A stretch of 64,000 nt of DNA from Flavimaribacter sediminis (GCF_019492055.1 NZ_JAICBX010000001.1:1426001-1490000); one strand, 5' to 3'. Shown: positions 17,117-30,851, counted from the first letter of the stretch. Program-made: numbers and translations. The notes: generated by a model not told the origin, from the sequence alone.

Positions 17117-17341
17117 AATTCCCGAAACAAAGCCAACCAGGTACAAGGACCGGAAAAACCAAATTCCCGAAACGAAGCCAACGAGGCCGAAAAATCCGTA
17201 ATTCACGATTTACCGAAACAAAGCCAAATCACATTTCACCGATCAGCATGATCTGAAATCTCGCAAATCGTCAAATCCCGAAACAAAGCCAGAGAGGTCG
17301 CAGGATCCGTAATTCGCAAATTCCCGAAACAAAGCCAGACT
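17117..17341. repeat. 46-bp degenerate tandem repeat array (5 copies)
   Basis: The core ATTCCCGAAACAAAGCCA recurs five times, near 17119, 17164, 17210, 17275 and 17321. Spacing is 45, 46, 65 and 46 bp. One core reads AACGAAGCC and another ACCGAAAC, so copies have diverged. Between cores a second element, GGATCCGTAATTCGC or a variant, recurs (17190-17206 and 17302-17317). An AT-rich tract (17340-17380) follows. It has no start codon context or codon periodicity, so it looks non-coding. Replication-iteron, protein-binding or dead-element origins are all possible. Confidence 0.75.
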
Positions 17342-17416
17342 TAAATATCTATAATAAATTCAGATATATAGCTATGTTTGAGGCTTGTCTCAAAAGGATT
17401 GAATATTGGCGGCGGC

Positions 17417-18628
17417 CTATCTCAAAAGAATGACCCGACAGGGGTCGCCTTTCTTTGCCGGTTCTGCGAATGGCGCGCGGATAGTCAGGCAGTCAGATTG
17501 CGCGAAGATCCGAGTCATGGAGGAATCCTGCCGGTCGAAGGGCAGGGCGATCAGGTCTCCGTCAGGGCGCCGTTCAATCTTCGAGCGCAGATAGTCTTCA
17601 CGTCGATCATTGGCCGGCAGGTCCTTTCCGAGAACGGCAGGCCGTTCCAGATCCGGCGCGGCGTGTCCGCGAAGGCGCGCGATCAGGGGGCGCAGGAAGA
17701 GGTGGGAGCAGACCAGGCTTGAAACCGGGTTTCCGGGAAAGCCCAGCACGTGCAGATGGTCGAGGCGGCCATACATCAGCGGTTTGCCTGGACGCATTGC
17801 GATCTGCCAGAAATCGAGCTCCATCCCGCGCGCGACGAGCGTGTCCTGAACGAGATCGTGATCTCCAACGGAGGCGCCGCCAAGCGTCACCAGAATATCG
17901 GCTCCGCCTTGCAGGGTCCTGTCGATAGCGGACTCGATGGATGCGCGGGTATCCACGGCGATGCCGAGATCCAGCGACGTCGCGCCGTCGGCCTGCGCAA
18001 TCGCCGCCACGCCATAGCCGTTCGAGGCAATGATCTGATCGGCGTTCGGGTCCGATCCCGGCGGAACCAGTTCATCGCCGGTCGCCAATATTGCGACATG
18101 AGGACGCCGTCTGACGGTCAGGCTCGGATAGTTCATCGAAGCGGCGACCGTGAGGCGTCCTGCGTCAAGTATGTCGCCGTTTTGAAGCACCACGTCGCCC
18201 GCGGCGAAGTCGAGGCCTTCCGGACGGACATAGACGCCTTTACCCGCGCCCTGGCTTATCAGAACCCGATCCGGTCCGAGCGTTTCGGTGTTTTCCTGGA
18301 TAACGATCGTGTCGGCGCCATCCGGCAGGGGCGCGCCGGTAAATATGCGCACAGTTTCTCCTGAAGCCACCGCGCCTTCAAAGCGATGACCAGCGGGCGC
18401 CTGACCGATGACGGTCAATTCGACGGGCGTGTTTTCGACGTCGGAAGCGCGCACGGCGTAGCCGTCCATCGCAGACGCCGAGAAGGGTGGTTGCGAGCGT
18501 CGCGCGACAAGGTCCTCCGCCAATGTCCTTCCGGTCGCGTCAGCGAGCCCGACGCTTTCGCGCTCTTCAATGGTTTCGGCATTGGCGAGAATGCGGCCAC
18601 GGGCGTCCTCGACGGAAACGAGGCTCAT
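17417..18628 (-). CDS. moeA: Molybdopterin molybdenumtransferase MoeA
   Basis: MoeA (403 aa) inserts molybdate into adenylylated molybdopterin. Family segments are [32 protein letters not shown], the MPT-binding-like [24 protein letters not shown] and [11 protein letters not shown]. The start overlaps the moaC stop by 4 bases (ATGA). It is the last gene of ppiD-trpD-trpC-moaC-moeA; in related genomes lexA often comes next, but here the repeat array follows. Confidence 0.96.
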   Translation of the reverse strand: MSLVSVEDARGRILANAETIEERESVGLADATGRTLAEDLVARRSQPPFSASAMDGYAVRASDVENTPVELTVIGQAPAGHRFEGAVASGETVRIFTGAPLPDGADTIVIQENTETLGPDRVLISQGAGKGVYVRPEGLDFAAGDVVLQNGDILDAGRLTVAASMNYPSLTVRRRPHVAILATGDELVPPGSDPNADQIIASNGYGVAAIAQADGATSLDLGIAVDTRASIESAIDRTLQGGADILVTLGGASVGDHDLVQDTLVARGMELDFWQIAMRPGKPLMYGRLDHLHVLGFPGNPVSSLVCSHLFLRPLIARLRGHAAPDLERPAVLGKDLPANDRREDYLRSKIERRPDGDLIALPFDRQDSSMTRIFAQSDCLTIRAPFAEPAKKGDPCRVILLR

Positions 18629-19113
18629 GGATCACGCCGCCAGTCGCCGGATTTGCCGCCGCTCTTCGAGACCAGCCTGATTGAGCCGATCTCCATACCC
18701 CGATCGACGGCTTTCGCCATGTCGTAAATCGTCAGACAGGCTACGGAAACGGCGGTCAGCGCTTCCATCTCGACGCCGGTTTTTCCCGTCAACTTGACGG
18801 TCGCCCTGACATGAAGACCAGGCAAGACCACGTCCTCGGAAATGTCGACGGACACCTTGCTCAGCATGAGCGGATGGCAGAGCGGAATGAGCGTCGAGGT
18901 CTGTTTGGCCGCCATGATCCCGGCCAGACGGGCAGTTCCGATGACGTCGCCCTTCTTGGCGTCGCCATCACGGATCAGCGCGAGCGTCTCCTGCGCCATG
19001 ACAACATGACCTTCGGCGATCGCGATACGCTCGGTTTCATCCTTGTCGCCGACATCCACCATATGCGCTTCGCCGGACGCGCCGATATGGGTGAGTTTGT
19101 CCGGCTTTGACAT
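18625..19113 (-). CDS. moaC: Cyclic pyranopterin monophosphate synthase MoaC
   Basis: MoaC (162 aa) makes cyclic pyranopterin monophosphate from the MoaA product in molybdenum cofactor synthesis. The conserved opening is [12 protein letters not shown], followed by [28 protein letters not shown] and [20 protein letters not shown], which carries active-site residues. It starts 3 bp after trpC and overlaps moeA. Confidence 0.97.
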   Translation of the reverse strand: MSKPDKLTHIGASGEAHMVDVGDKDETERIAIAEGHVVMAQETLALIRDGDAKKGDVIGTARLAGIMAAKQTSTLIPLCHPLMLSKVSVDISEDVVLPGLHVRATVKLTGKTGVEMEALTAVSVACLTIYDMAKAVDRGMEIGSIRLVSKSGGKSGDWRRDP

Positions 19114-19116
19114 CGA

Positions 19117-19914
19117 TCAGACTGCTTCCGCCAGCAAGTCGCGCGTCGCCCCTGCGACGTCGGCCTTGCGCATCAAACTTTCGCCGACCAGGAAGGAACG
19201 GATGCCGACATTGGAAAGCCGTTGACAGTCTTCATGCGTGAAGATGCCGCTTTCGCCCACGAGGTGCCGGTCATCGGGCGCCATCACAGCGAGTTTCTCA
19301 CTGGTCGACAGGCTGGTTTCGAAGGTCCGCAAATTCCTGTTGTTGATCCCGAGCAGTCGGGAGTTCAGGGCGAGCGCGCGTTCCATTTCTCCTTCGTCAT
19401 GGACCTCGATGAGGCTGTCCATGCCAAGTTCGGCGGCCGTGTCCTCCAGAAGACGTGCGTCGTCGTCGCTGACGGAGGCCATGATGATGAGGATCGCGTC
19501 TGCGCCCCAGGCTCGGGCCTCATAGACCTGGTAGGGTTCGAACATGAAATCCTTGCGCAGAGCGGGCAGGGAGGTGGCGTTTCTCGCCAGGGTCAGGAAC
19601 TCCGGCGCGCCCTGGAAGGACGGCGTATCGGTCAGGACCGAAAGACAGGTAGCGCCGCCGGTTTCGTAGGCGCGCGCAAGGGTCGGCGGATCGAAGTCTT
19701 CCCGGATGAGCCCCTTTGACGGGCTGGCCTTCTTGATCTCGGCAATCAGACCGAAGCCGCCGCGCTGCTGTTTTTCAGCGAGCGCCCTGTGAAACCCGCG
19801 CGGCGCGTCGCGATCGGAAAGCATCGCCTTCAATTCAGCCAGCGGACGCGTGGCCTTTGCGACGGCGATTTCCTTGCGTTTGTAGTCTTCGATCTTTTCG
19901 AGTATGTCCGCCAT
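19117..19914 (-). CDS. trpC: Indole-3-glycerol phosphate synthase TrpC
   Basis: TrpC (265 aa, a TIM barrel) closes the indole ring in tryptophan synthesis. Visible motifs are [26 protein letters not shown] with the catalytic lysine, [30 protein letters not shown] and VGESGI. The ATG at 19914, one base after the trpD stop, gives the normal N-terminus; a TTG 12 bases earlier is less likely. No trpF fusion is present. Confidence 0.96.
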   Translation of the reverse strand: MADILEKIEDYKRKEIAVAKATRPLAELKAMLSDRDAPRGFHRALAEKQQRGGFGLIAEIKKASPSKGLIREDFDPPTLARAYETGGATCLSVLTDTPSFQGAPEFLTLARNATSLPALRKDFMFEPYQVYEARAWGADAILIIMASVSDDDARLLEDTAAELGMDSLIEVHDEGEMERALALNSRLLGINNRNLRTFETSLSTSEKLAVMAPDDRHLVGESGIFTHEDCQRLSNVGIRSFLVGESLMRKADVAGATRDLLAEAV

Positions 19915-19915
19915 G

Positions 19916-20944
19916 TTATTCCGCAAGCTTCACGTGGAATTTCGATGTTTTGATCAGGGCGTCCAGCACCGCGTTGGCCGCGCCGCTGTCGATCGAGTGC
20001 GCCGCCTGTTCCAGGCCTTCGGAAAGGTCCTCTGCCTTGTCGCCGATGACGAGCGCCGCGCCTGCATTCAGCAACGTGATGTCGCGATAGGCGTTCTTGG
20101 CGCCGTTAAGCACTTCCTTTAGCGCTGCCGCGTTATGTTCGGCGTTGCCGCCACGCAGTTCGGCAAGGTCCACCCGGCGCAGACCGAGTTCTTCCGGCGT
20201 GACCTCGAACCGGGTGATGTCGCCATTGTGAAGCGCTGACACCGTTGTCACGCCCGCCGTCGTCATCTCATCCAGACCGTCGCCATGGACGACCCAGACA
20301 TGTTCCGATCCCAGGTCGCGAAGAACTTCAGCCATCGGTTCGCACCAGTAGGGGTCGTAGACGCCCAAAAGCTGACGCTTGACGCCTGCAGGGTTGGACA
20401 TCGGCCCGAGCAGGTTGAAGATCGTACGGGTGCCGAGTTCGACGCGCGTCGGTCCGACATGGCGCATCGCTGAATGATGGGCAGGGGCGAACATGAAGCC
20501 AATTCCGGCCTCGTTGATACAGGCGGCGATGCCTTCCGGCGACAGATCCAGCTGGACGCCAAGCGCGGCGAGCGTATCCGCCGCGCCGGATTTGGATGTG
20601 AGCGCCCTGTTGCCGTGCTTGGCGACGGTCAGCCCGGCGCCGGCTGCGACGAAGGCGGCGCAGGTCGATACATTGTAGCTGCCGGATGCGTCGCCGCCGG
20701 TGCCGACGATGTCGATTGCGTCTTCCGGGGCATCCACGCGAAGCATCTTCCTGCGCATGGTGCTGACCGCGCCCGTAATCTCGGACACGCTTTCGCCACG
20801 TACCCGAAGCGCCATCAGAAAACCGCCAATCTGCGACGCAGTCGCTTCGCCCGACATCATGATGTCAAAGGCTTTACCCGCTTCCTCTCGGGTCAGCGGT
20901 CGTCCGCTGGCGGCGATGCCAATGTAGTCTTTCAGTTCGGACAT
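19916..20944 (-). CDS. trpD: Anthranilate phosphoribosyltransferase TrpD
   Basis: TrpD (342 aa) joins anthranilate to PRPP. The phosphate-binding loop [22 protein letters not shown] is near residue 82, followed by [21 protein letters not shown] and the [15 protein letters not shown] region. It sits 14 bp after ppiD and directly before trpC. It is monofunctional, without the glutaminase domain found in some enterobacteria. Confidence 0.96.
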   Translation of the reverse strand: MSELKDYIGIAASGRPLTREEAGKAFDIMMSGEATASQIGGFLMALRVRGESVSEITGAVSTMRRKMLRVDAPEDAIDIVGTGGDASGSYNVSTCAAFVAAGAGLTVAKHGNRALTSKSGAADTLAALGVQLDLSPEGIAACINEAGIGFMFAPAHHSAMRHVGPTRVELGTRTIFNLLGPMSNPAGVKRQLLGVYDPYWCEPMAEVLRDLGSEHVWVVHGDGLDEMTTAGVTTVSALHNGDITRFEVTPEELGLRRVDLAELRGGNAEHNAAALKEVLNGAKNAYRDITLLNAGAALVIGDKAEDLSEGLEQAAHSIDSGAANAVLDALIKTSKFHVKLAE

Positions 20945-20958
20945 GTCTTGTTCAGCGC

Positions 20959-22854
20959 CTAGTAACTTTGCGAGAGGGTGAGGTCAGCGAGCCTGGCGTT
21001 TACCGTCACGCCGAATTCCTCCTGCATCATGCGAACAGCTTGTCCGAGAATATCATTCGAGATGCTGTCCGAAATCGCAGAGACGGCGGCGGGCGGCAAT
21101 TGAACGTCTTCTGCGGGGGAGGGCGTCGTGACGCTCTGAACCTTCAGAAGGATTCTCGCGGTGTTATCCGGATCGCTGGCCAGCGCGACATGCCCTTGCG
21201 GACCTGAAAAGGCGGCGTTCAGCGCATCAGCCCCGAACAGCGCGTCCTGATCGTTGCGGCCAATATCGTATTTTGTGTCCGGAGTAAGTCCGTATTCAGC
21301 GCCGATCGCATTCAGGTCTTCGCCATCGGACAGACGCTTGCGCAGTTCCTCGCCAAGTTTCGCCAACTCCGCATCCGTTTGCTGATTTTTCCAGTCTGCG
21401 ACAACCTGGTCGCGCACCTCGTCCAGCGTCCGGTCTCGAGAAGGCGTGATGTCGTTGACTTCGTACCAGAGGAAACCATCCGAACCGATGCTGATCGGCG
21501 GAGAGTCGATGTTGATGTCGGCCTCGAACGCTTCCTGCAAGAGCGTTGCTCTTTCCGGCAGGTCATTGATCATTTGCCCGCTCGGGTCCCGGCCCGTGCG
21601 GTCCACTGCGTCGATGGTCACAGGCGTGAGCTGTTGCTTGGTCGCCGCCTCCACAAGCGTGTCGCCTGCGGCGCGGGCGTCTTCGTAGGCGTCATGCACG
21701 TCCAGCAGAATATTTCCGGCGTCGACGAGCGCCATTTCCTGACGGATCTCGGGTTCGACTTCCTCGAAACTCTTGGTGGCGCCGGGCGTAATCGAAGTGA
21801 CGCGCAGGATGACCGGGCCGAAGGCGCCTTCAATTACACCGGATGCTCCGCCCTGGCTCTCAATGGAAAATGCGGCGTCAGCGATGAGCTGATCCGGAAC
21901 CGCCGCCTTGGAGAACGTGCCGAGATTGACGTCGTCAGCCGTCTTGCCCTGTTCACTGAGTAGTTCGTCAAAGCTCTTGCCCTGTTCGAGTTCGCTGGCG
22001 GCGGCTTCCGCGTCTTCCCGTGACGCGAAATTCAACTGTTCGATTGTTCTCTCTTCGGGCGTCGTGTAACGGTCCTTTGTGCGTTCGTATTCATCACGCA
22101 CAAGATTCTCCGCCACTGCGGCCGGGTCCGAAATATCCACGGCAGTGAGTGTGACATAGCTGATCTTGCGATATTCCGGAGCGCGATATCTCGACTTGTT
22201 CTCTTCGAAGTATTTCGACGCCTCCTCGTCGGTGGGGTCGGCAATGTCTCCGATCAGTGTCCGGTCCAGAAACAGGTAGTCAACCGTCCTCTTTTCGTTC
22301 TGGAACCGGTTGAACGCTTCGAGCAGAGCCGCAGGGGCTTCATATCCGTCCGCGATCGCATCGACGATCTGTGTTCTGATGGCGGCGTTCTGCTGGCTTG
22401 TGATGAAGCTTTCCGGCGTAAAGCCTGAATTGCGCAGCACTGCGTCGAACGTGGCTTCGTCGAAGCGGCCGTTTATGCCCTGAAACGCCGGATCGTCGCG
22501 GATGATGCCGGCGAGGCGATCTTCCGAAAGTCCCAAATTCATCCGCCGCGACTGTTCGTCGAGAGCGGCAGACGTGGCGACGATGCTGAGCGTTTGTGCT
22601 TCGACGCCCATGCTGCGGGCCTGTTCCCGTGAAATGTAACGCTGCAATTGCTGGGAAATGAGAGAAACCTGCCTGTTGTAGGCGAGCAGGAATTCATTTT
22701 GTGTCACGCGGGTGTCGCCGACTGTCACGACCGAATTGCCGGCGCCCTGGAACATCGTGCCGCTGATGCCCCATACGCCGAATGAGAGCACGAGCACGAT
22801 GAGAAGCAGTTTGGCGAGCCAGGACTGCGCGGCGCGACGAAGGGTGTCTAGCAT
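20959..22854 (-). CDS. ppiD: Periplasmic folding chaperone PpiD
   Basis: A SurA/PpiD-type membrane-anchored chaperone (631 aa). An N-terminal transmembrane anchor ([20 protein letters not shown], residues about 11-30) puts the rest in the periplasm. A SurA-N-like segment begins at [19 protein letters not shown] degenerate parvulin domain is around residues 240-340 ([15 protein letters not shown] to PVILRVTSI), and a second PPIase-like C-terminal region follows. The ATG at 22854 ([10 protein letters not shown]) gives the usual start. It heads the trpDC-moaC-moeA operon and is divergent from tpiA. Confidence 0.9.
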   Translation of the reverse strand: MLDTLRRAAQSWLAKLLLIVLVLSFGVWGISGTMFQGAGNSVVTVGDTRVTQNEFLLAYNRQVSLISQQLQRYISREQARSMGVEAQTLSIVATSAALDEQSRRMNLGLSEDRLAGIIRDDPAFQGINGRFDEATFDAVLRNSGFTPESFITSQQNAAIRTQIVDAIADGYEAPAALLEAFNRFQNEKRTVDYLFLDRTLIGDIADPTDEEASKYFEENKSRYRAPEYRKISYVTLTAVDISDPAAVAENLVRDEYERTKDRYTTPEERTIEQLNFASREDAEAAASELEQGKSFDELLSEQGKTADDVNLGTFSKAAVPDQLIADAAFSIESQGGASGVIEGAFGPVILRVTSITPGATKSFEEVEPEIRQEMALVDAGNILLDVHDAYEDARAAGDTLVEAATKQQLTPVTIDAVDRTGRDPSGQMINDLPERATLLQEAFEADINIDSPPISIGSDGFLWYEVNDITPSRDRTLDEVRDQVVADWKNQQTDAELAKLGEELRKRLSDGEDLNAIGAEYGLTPDTKYDIGRNDQDALFGADALNAAFSGPQGHVALASDPDNTARILLKVQSVTTPSPAEDVQLPPAAVSAISDSISNDILGQAVRMMQEEFGVTVNARLADLTLSQSY

Positions 22855-23055
22855 GTGAATTCCATTCCAACCCGGGAAGCCGGCGCTTTTGAACGCCGAC
22901 AATATTTGCATTTGTTGATCGTCTTTTAAGCGGCGGGCAAGCCGCTAGCAAGACCCGCATGGCGACAGCGGCAAATTCGAAATGCGGCTGCTGGACTTTG
23001 AAATCGTCCGCCGACCTGATAGGTCGTCCGCAACGATGGTTTGAGGGGTACGGGA

Positions 23056-23817
23056 ATGACACCGGGAGTGAAGCCGCTGGTGGCGGGCAACTGGAAAATG
23101 AATGGCGACCGCAACGCTTTGCATGAGATAACCGCGATTGCCAATGGTATCGACGGGGCGCTTGACGAGAAGATTGACGCAATTATCTGCCCGCCGGCCA
23201 CATTGCTGTATCTTGCAGCGGGAAGCGTTCTGGATACGCCGCTATCGATCGGAGCGCAGGACTGTCATCAGTCGGCGTCCGGAGCGCATACCGGCGATAT
23301 CGCAGCCACGATGATCAAGGAAACAGGCGCCACGCATGTCATTGTTGGTCATTCCGAACGCCGGACGGATCACCATGAAGACGATGCGCTGGTGCGCGTG
23401 AAGGCGATCGCCGCGCACGAACAGGGACTGGTTTCGATTATTTGTATTGGCGAAACGAAAGACGAAAGAGAAGCCGGCGAGACGCTGACGATTCTGGGCG
23501 CGCAACTCGCAGGCTCGCTTCCGGAAAATTGCACGGAATTCAACACCGTTGTGGCTTACGAGCCCGTCTGGGCGATCGGCACGGGTCTGACGCCGAGCAT
23601 TGACGACGTCGCCGAAGCGCACGCCTTTATCCGAAGCAGGCTTGAGGACAGGTTCGGGGAAGCCGGCAGCAAGATGCGTCTTCTCTATGGCGGTTCGGTG
23701 AAACCCGGCAATGCATCGGAACTGATGGCGGTCGTAAACGTCGATGGAGCGCTCGTTGGCGGCGCGAGCTTGAAATCGGCTGATTTCCTCGCCATTTGTG
23801 AAGCATATAGAAGTTGA
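23056..23817 (+). CDS. tpiA: Triosephosphate isomerase TpiA
   Basis: The glycolytic isomerase (253 aa) interconverting dihydroxyacetone phosphate and glyceraldehyde 3-phosphate. Catalytic residues are visible: Lys14 in GNWKMN, His99 in VGHSERR and Glu169 in [11 protein letters not shown]; the phosphate loop [10 protein letters not shown] is near the end. The ATG at 23056 follows GGTACGGGA. It is first in the tpiA-secG-pyrG series and divergent from ppiD. Confidence 0.97.
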   Translation: MTPGVKPLVAGNWKMNGDRNALHEITAIANGIDGALDEKIDAIICPPATLLYLAAGSVLDTPLSIGAQDCHQSASGAHTGDIAATMIKETGATHVIVGHSERRTDHHEDDALVRVKAIAAHEQGLVSIICIGETKDEREAGETLTILGAQLAGSLPENCTEFNTVVAYEPVWAIGTGLTPSIDDVAEAHAFIRSRLEDRFGEAGSKMRLLYGGSVKPGNASELMAVVNVDGALVGGASLKSADFLAICEAYRS

Positions 23818-23935
23818 CCCATGTCGGCGCACGCCGTCGTTTCAATCTCCCAGATTATGGGTTGGAATAATCAACGGCGTCGTGTAAAGAGCCGCCCAAT
23901 CCCTACATTCGCCAGACTTCGGCAGGAAAAGGTTC

Positions 23936-24310
23936 ATGCAAACGGTTTTGATCGTTATTCATCTCATGGTGGTCGTCGCGCTTGTCGCCGTCGTTCTGCT
24001 GCAACGCTCCGAAGGCGGCGCTCTTGGCATCGGCGGTGGAGGCGGTTCCGGCTTCATGTCTGCTCGCGGCGCAGCGGATGCGCTTACGCGGACAACCGGC
24101 ATCCTCGCGGCGGCGTTCTTCGCAACGTCTATCGCATTGGGCATCTGGGCGCGTTACGAATCGCGGCCGACGGATATCCTGGAACGCATTCAGCAGACGC
24201 AGCCGAGCGAAGGCACAAGCGTTCTGGATCAACTCGGTGGATCGTCGGAAACAGATAGCCAGACAGATAGCAACGGCAATTCCGACGGACAAATTCCGAC
24301 GGGGCAATAA
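23936..24310 (+). CDS. secG: Preprotein translocase subunit SecG
   Basis: The small SecYEG translocon subunit (124 aa). Two membrane segments (residues about 3-22 and 52-72) flank the glycine-rich cytoplasmic loop GGALGIGGGGGSGFMSARG. A polar Q/S/D-rich tail follows, common in alphaproteobacteria. A good AGGAAAAGG precedes the ATG. A hairpin terminator lies 20 bp downstream. Confidence 0.95.
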   Translation: MQTVLIVIHLMVVVALVAVVLLQRSEGGALGIGGGGGSGFMSARGAADALTRTTGILAAAFFATSIALGIWARYESRPTDILERIQQTQPSEGTSVLDQLGGSSETDSQTDSNGNSDGQIPTGQ

Positions 24311-24330
24311 CCAGTTTCACTTAACGAATG

Positions 24331-24360
24331 ATCGGCGGCTCCAGCGAGCCGCCGATTTTC
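24331..24360 (+). terminator. Rho-independent terminator after secG
   Basis: A perfect 11-bp stem ATCGGCGGCTC (24331-24341) and GAGCCGCCGAT (24346-24356) with loop CAGC, followed by TTTTC. It should end the tpiA-secG transcript before pyrG. Confidence 0.85.
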
Positions 24361-24447
24361 TTGTGAGGATTCGGCAAGCCGTTTCCGAATGAAAAATCTG
24401 CGGCCTCGTGGCGAATGGGGCTGGTGGAATCACTTTGAAAGCGGTAA

Positions 24448-26088
<1,641 letters not shown>

Positions 26089-26100
26089 ACCAGGCATCCG

Positions 26101-27192
26101 TCAGTCGAGTTGGGCGATCCATTCCTCAAGCATTTCGACGGCTTCTACATGGACCATGGAGCGACCGAGCTCTGGCATCATGACGCCCGGGTCGAGGCTT
26201 TTCATACGGAAAATCAGGATTGAGTCGTTCGGGGCGCCTGGAACAATATCGAACTTGTGATCCCCTGATCCGCGCCCTGCGGCGACCGGTCGTTTCATAA
26301 ATCCCCATTTTACAGGGTCAGTTTCCGAGCTTCTCAGGAACAGGCCGGAATTGCTGGCGGCTCCTTCAAGGCGATGACAATGGGCGCAATTGACGTCCAG
26401 ATAGGAGCGGGCTCTTGCGTCTATCGGCAGAGCGTCGTCGTTCCAGTTTGCAGCTCGCGGCGCCTTGTCAGCCGATGGGGCGCCACTCAGAATGCCGCGT
26501 TCCGACCAGGTTTCCAATTGGTTCGAAGCGCCCGTTGCGTAGTCAAACTGATGATTGAGATTTCGCGCGCTGGGGCCGATCGGCGTTATCCGGTCACCAT
26601 TGGCGTGGCATTCCTTGCATTGGTTCGCGTTCGGGACAGCGTAGTTGATAACGACAGGATCGCCTGAGTTGTCGATGACATGAACCGGCAACCGTTTTCC
26701 AGCGATCTTCAGCGTCGCGTCTTCCGAGTCTTCGTCCCATACATAGGCAAACGCCTTCCAGCCATCGTCCTGGTTGATCAGAAGCCGCGTTTCTACATGT
26801 CTTATGTCACGGGTCGGTTCACGCAGTTCAGCCGGATATGAGAATGTTTTGACGAGCGTTGTTCCGACCGGAAACCGGAAGACGTCGTCATCGACATACT
26901 CGGCGGATTTGCCTTCAGGCACATATATGAAGCGGTTCTTGGATGCGTAATCGGTAAAAAGCGGCGTGACGAGATCGTAGGGCAAGACGCCTTCCGACGG
27001 CGTTTGTTTCAAGCCGTCTGCAAACAGATTGTATTCAGATAGATGCCGCGCCGGTTTGCTGGCCAAGAGCGCTGCGTCGTTGACCGAGCCGGCCCGAGCC
27101 TGCCCGACGTTGGCCAACAATCCGGAAGAAACCAGCGAAATTGTAAATGCAACCAGAAAGCCGAGGAGATATTGTCGGCGCGACCGCTTCAT
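26101..27192 (-). CDS. SO2930/TIGR03806-type diheme cytochrome c
   Basis: An exported protein (363 aa) with a basic start (MKRSRRQYLL), a hydrophobic segment and an ARA cleavage site. Two heme c sites are visible, CKECH (mid-protein) and CAHCH (residue about 270); a Met in GVMMPELGRS may serve as an axial ligand. It matches the SO2930/HNE_0200 family, known for being encoded beside a beta-helix protein, as here. The ATG at 27192 lies 5 bp after that gene, so they form one operon. Function is unestablished; periplasmic electron transfer or oxidation is likely. Confidence 0.88.
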   Translation of the reverse strand: MKRSRRQYLLGFLVAFTISLVSSGLLANVGQARAGSVNDAALLASKPARHLSEYNLFADGLKQTPSEGVLPYDLVTPLFTDYASKNRFIYVPEGKSAEYVDDDVFRFPVGTTLVKTFSYPAELREPTRDIRHVETRLLINQDDGWKAFAYVWDEDSEDATLKIAGKRLPVHVIDNSGDPVVINYAVPNANQCKECHANGDRITPIGPSARNLNHQFDYATGASNQLETWSERGILSGAPSADKAPRAANWNDDALPIDARARSYLDVNCAHCHRLEGAASNSGLFLRSSETDPVKWGFMKRPVAAGRGSGDHKFDIVPGAPNDSILIFRMKSLDPGVMMPELGRSMVHVEAVEMLEEWIAQLD

Positions 27193-27196
27193 GCCA

Positions 27197-28432
27197 TCAT
27201 TTTTCCAGTTGTGGGAGCGAGACCGGCTTCGGCTCCGGGAGCGATCCGACGTAATCCGCAACATCCCTGTCAGGAGAGGTCGTCCACGGATACAGAGTGT
27301 TCTGGATCATGTGGAGATTGGCGAATGTCGCGCCGCCTGGCTCGTCGATGTAGATTCGATCTTCGTCAGAAGTCCACGTCACCCATTCTGTCAGCGGCAC
27401 CACCCCATCCCAGACGATATCCGGAACCGGCTTACCGGTCAGTCCGGCTATCAGGGTTCCGACTTCGCCATCCGGGTCTCCGCCACCATTTTCATAAGTG
27501 TTGTCCCTTATGACCACCGCCCTGGGGTGTGGATAGTAATTGTCGTCGTCATAACTTTCAGGAAATGTTGCGATGAGGACCTGCACTGTTCCATTGTTTT
27601 TCAGAGTGTTGTTGAAGATATGCACATCCCGGTTGGCCATGACCATGATGCCGGTGCCCTTTGCGACCATCCCGACCATGTTGCCTTCAGGCGCGAAATT
27701 CGGCGTGTCGTTGTCTGCAACCATATTGTCGAAAACCCGTACCGACCGGCCGCCCATCACCGGAAGGTTTGGCAGGTCGAACACCAGGATCCCGCCAGTG
27801 TTGTGCGTGGCTGTATTGCCATAGACATCGGCGTTTCTGCTGTTTTCGATCTCGATGCCGGCGACGCTGTATTGTACGAGGGAGTTGCGGACGATGATGT
27901 TCTCCGATTGGCCAACGTAAATGCCAGCGTCCGATGCGCCGCTGACTTCACAGTCTTCGATCAGAATATTTTTTGATTCCACCGGGTAAATCCCGTAAGC
28001 GCCGTTGTTTTCGTCCGGTCCTCCGGTCCATGTGACTCTCACGCGCCGATAGGTGATGTTGTCGGCGGCTTTTGATTTGACGCCGTCGCCCTTGCTGTCT
28101 TCGATGGCGAAGTCTTCAAGCGTAACGCCAGGCGCGGTGACGAGCAGACCTTCACCGCCGCCGACCTGATTGGCGTAGGAAAGGATTGTCTGGTCCATAC
28201 CTGCGCCTTTGAGGGTAACGCCCTCGATATCCAGCGAAAGACCGTCTGCCAGATCGTATGATCCGGCTCTCATGAAAATCGTTGAGCCTGGTTCCGCGAG
28301 AATGAGTGCTTCCTGAAGTTTCTCGGCGGCGTCCGGTCCCGGGTCGATATATGTCACCGGTTCGGCGCCGGCGGGTGAAATGGCCAGAAGAGCAAAGGAA
28401 ACGCAAACTGTTGCAAGCAATGAGTGAAACAT
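27197..28432 (-). CDS. Secreted parallel beta-helix repeat protein (TIGR03805-type)
   Basis: A protein of 411 aa with a signal peptide (MFHSLLATVCVSFALLAIS, cleavage near AGA-E). It is followed by right-handed beta-helix repeats rich in N/G/V/I ladders: ITYRRVRVTWTGG, ILIEDCEVSGASDAGIYVGQ, IIVRNSLVQYSVAGIEIENS and VYGNTATHNTGGILVFDLP. The fold is shared with pectate lyases and surface lyases, and no catalytic residues can be assigned. It is paired with the diheme cytochrome gene 5 bp downstream and divergent from a TetR regulator. Confidence 0.88.
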   Translation of the reverse strand: MFHSLLATVCVSFALLAISPAGAEPVTYIDPGPDAAEKLQEALILAEPGSTIFMRAGSYDLADGLSLDIEGVTLKGAGMDQTILSYANQVGGGEGLLVTAPGVTLEDFAIEDSKGDGVKSKAADNITYRRVRVTWTGGPDENNGAYGIYPVESKNILIEDCEVSGASDAGIYVGQSENIIVRNSLVQYSVAGIEIENSRNADVYGNTATHNTGGILVFDLPNLPVMGGRSVRVFDNMVADNDTPNFAPEGNMVGMVAKGTGIMVMANRDVHIFNNTLKNNGTVQVLIATFPESYDDDNYYPHPRAVVIRDNTYENGGGDPDGEVGTLIAGLTGKPVPDIVWDGVVPLTEWVTWTSDEDRIYIDEPGGATFANLHMIQNTLYPWTTSPDRDVADYVGSLPEPKPVSLPQLEK

Positions 28433-28462
28433 GATCTCTATCCTTATGCCGTTTCAAGGTAC

Positions 28463-28489
28463 CACGCCGGCGTGTACTGTTCAACGAAC
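28463..28489. promoter_or_regulatory. Candidate TetR operator between divergent genes
   Basis: In the 115-bp gap between the beta-helix gene and tetR are a perfect 12-bp palindrome CACGCCGGCGTG (28463-28474) and, 5 bp on, GTTC-AAC-GAAC (28479-28489). The location suits autoregulation and control of the cytochrome operon, but binding is inferred only from position and symmetry. Confidence 0.4.
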
Positions 28490-28547
28490 ATGAAGGCGCT
28501 TCATATTCGCGTTTGATTTGGTTGATTGCTGCGTCTTATACTTCGCC

Positions 28548-29198
28548 ATGGACATGAATCCGGTCAACGGGCGACGACAACCGCGACAGAAGCGTTCGCT
28601 GGAAAAAGTCGAGACCATCCTCGACGCAGTGGAAACACTTGTGGCGCAGAACGGGGTTGAGGCGCTAACGACCACCGCGGTCGCCAGACACTCCGGCATG
28701 GCCGTGGGCACGATCTACCAGTATTTTTCGAACCGAACGGAAATGGCTCTGGAAACCTATGAGCGCATGTTCGAGCGGCTCGCTGCTGAAATCGAGAAGG
28801 AAGCGGTACGCGGCGATCACGGAAAGGATATCGACGATCCGATCAGGCGTCTTATTTTCCTGTATCTGAACAACGCCGAGAATCATCCCGGCTTCATCCC
28901 GCTTCTGCAGTTTGCGCGTATAAACCGGCGACACGGGGACGTAAAAAGCAGCGCTGAGGAAAAAATCGAGAAGCTGGTGAACCAGTACCTTAATTTGTAT
29001 TTGCCCGAGCTCGACGCCACTGATCTCTATGTCGTCCGCCATATCGTGTTGAGATTGTTGAGGACGCTGGTCGATGCTGTTCTGTTGCAGTCCGATCCGC
29101 AGCTGCGGGCCCGGTTCAGTGAAGAGTTGGTGGAACATTGCAAGTTCGCAATCGAGCGCGCCAGACTGACTAATCAAGAAATGTTTGTTTCCGAGTGA
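28548..29198 (+). CDS. TetR-family transcriptional regulator
   Basis: A TetR-type repressor (216 aa). The N-terminal helix-turn-helix is clear: VETILDAVETLVAQNGVEAL, then AVARHSGMAVGTIYQYFSNRTEM. The C-terminal ligand domain is unspecific. The ATG at 28548 gives a short basic N-terminal arm (RRQPRQKRS). It is divergent from the beta-helix/cytochrome operon, which it probably controls. Confidence 0.88.
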   Translation: MDMNPVNGRRQPRQKRSLEKVETILDAVETLVAQNGVEALTTTAVARHSGMAVGTIYQYFSNRTEMALETYERMFERLAAEIEKEAVRGDHGKDIDDPIRRLIFLYLNNAENHPGFIPLLQFARINRRHGDVKSSAEEKIEKLVNQYLNLYLPELDATDLYVVRHIVLRLLRTLVDAVLLQSDPQLRARFSEELVEHCKFAIERARLTNQEMFVSE

Positions 29199-29211
29199 CG
29201 AACCAAAAATG

Positions 29212-30851
<1,640 letters not shown>

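Noticed and set aside
17071-17256. Small coding frame running through the repeats
   Set aside because: It merely translates the repeat (PKQSQ, TETKP) with no ribosome site, and the copies are not in a constant frame because of the 46- and 65-bp spacing.
17117-17341. CRISPR array
   Set aside because: Cores are only about 18 bp and imperfect, the segments between them are related to each other rather than unique, and no cas genes are present.
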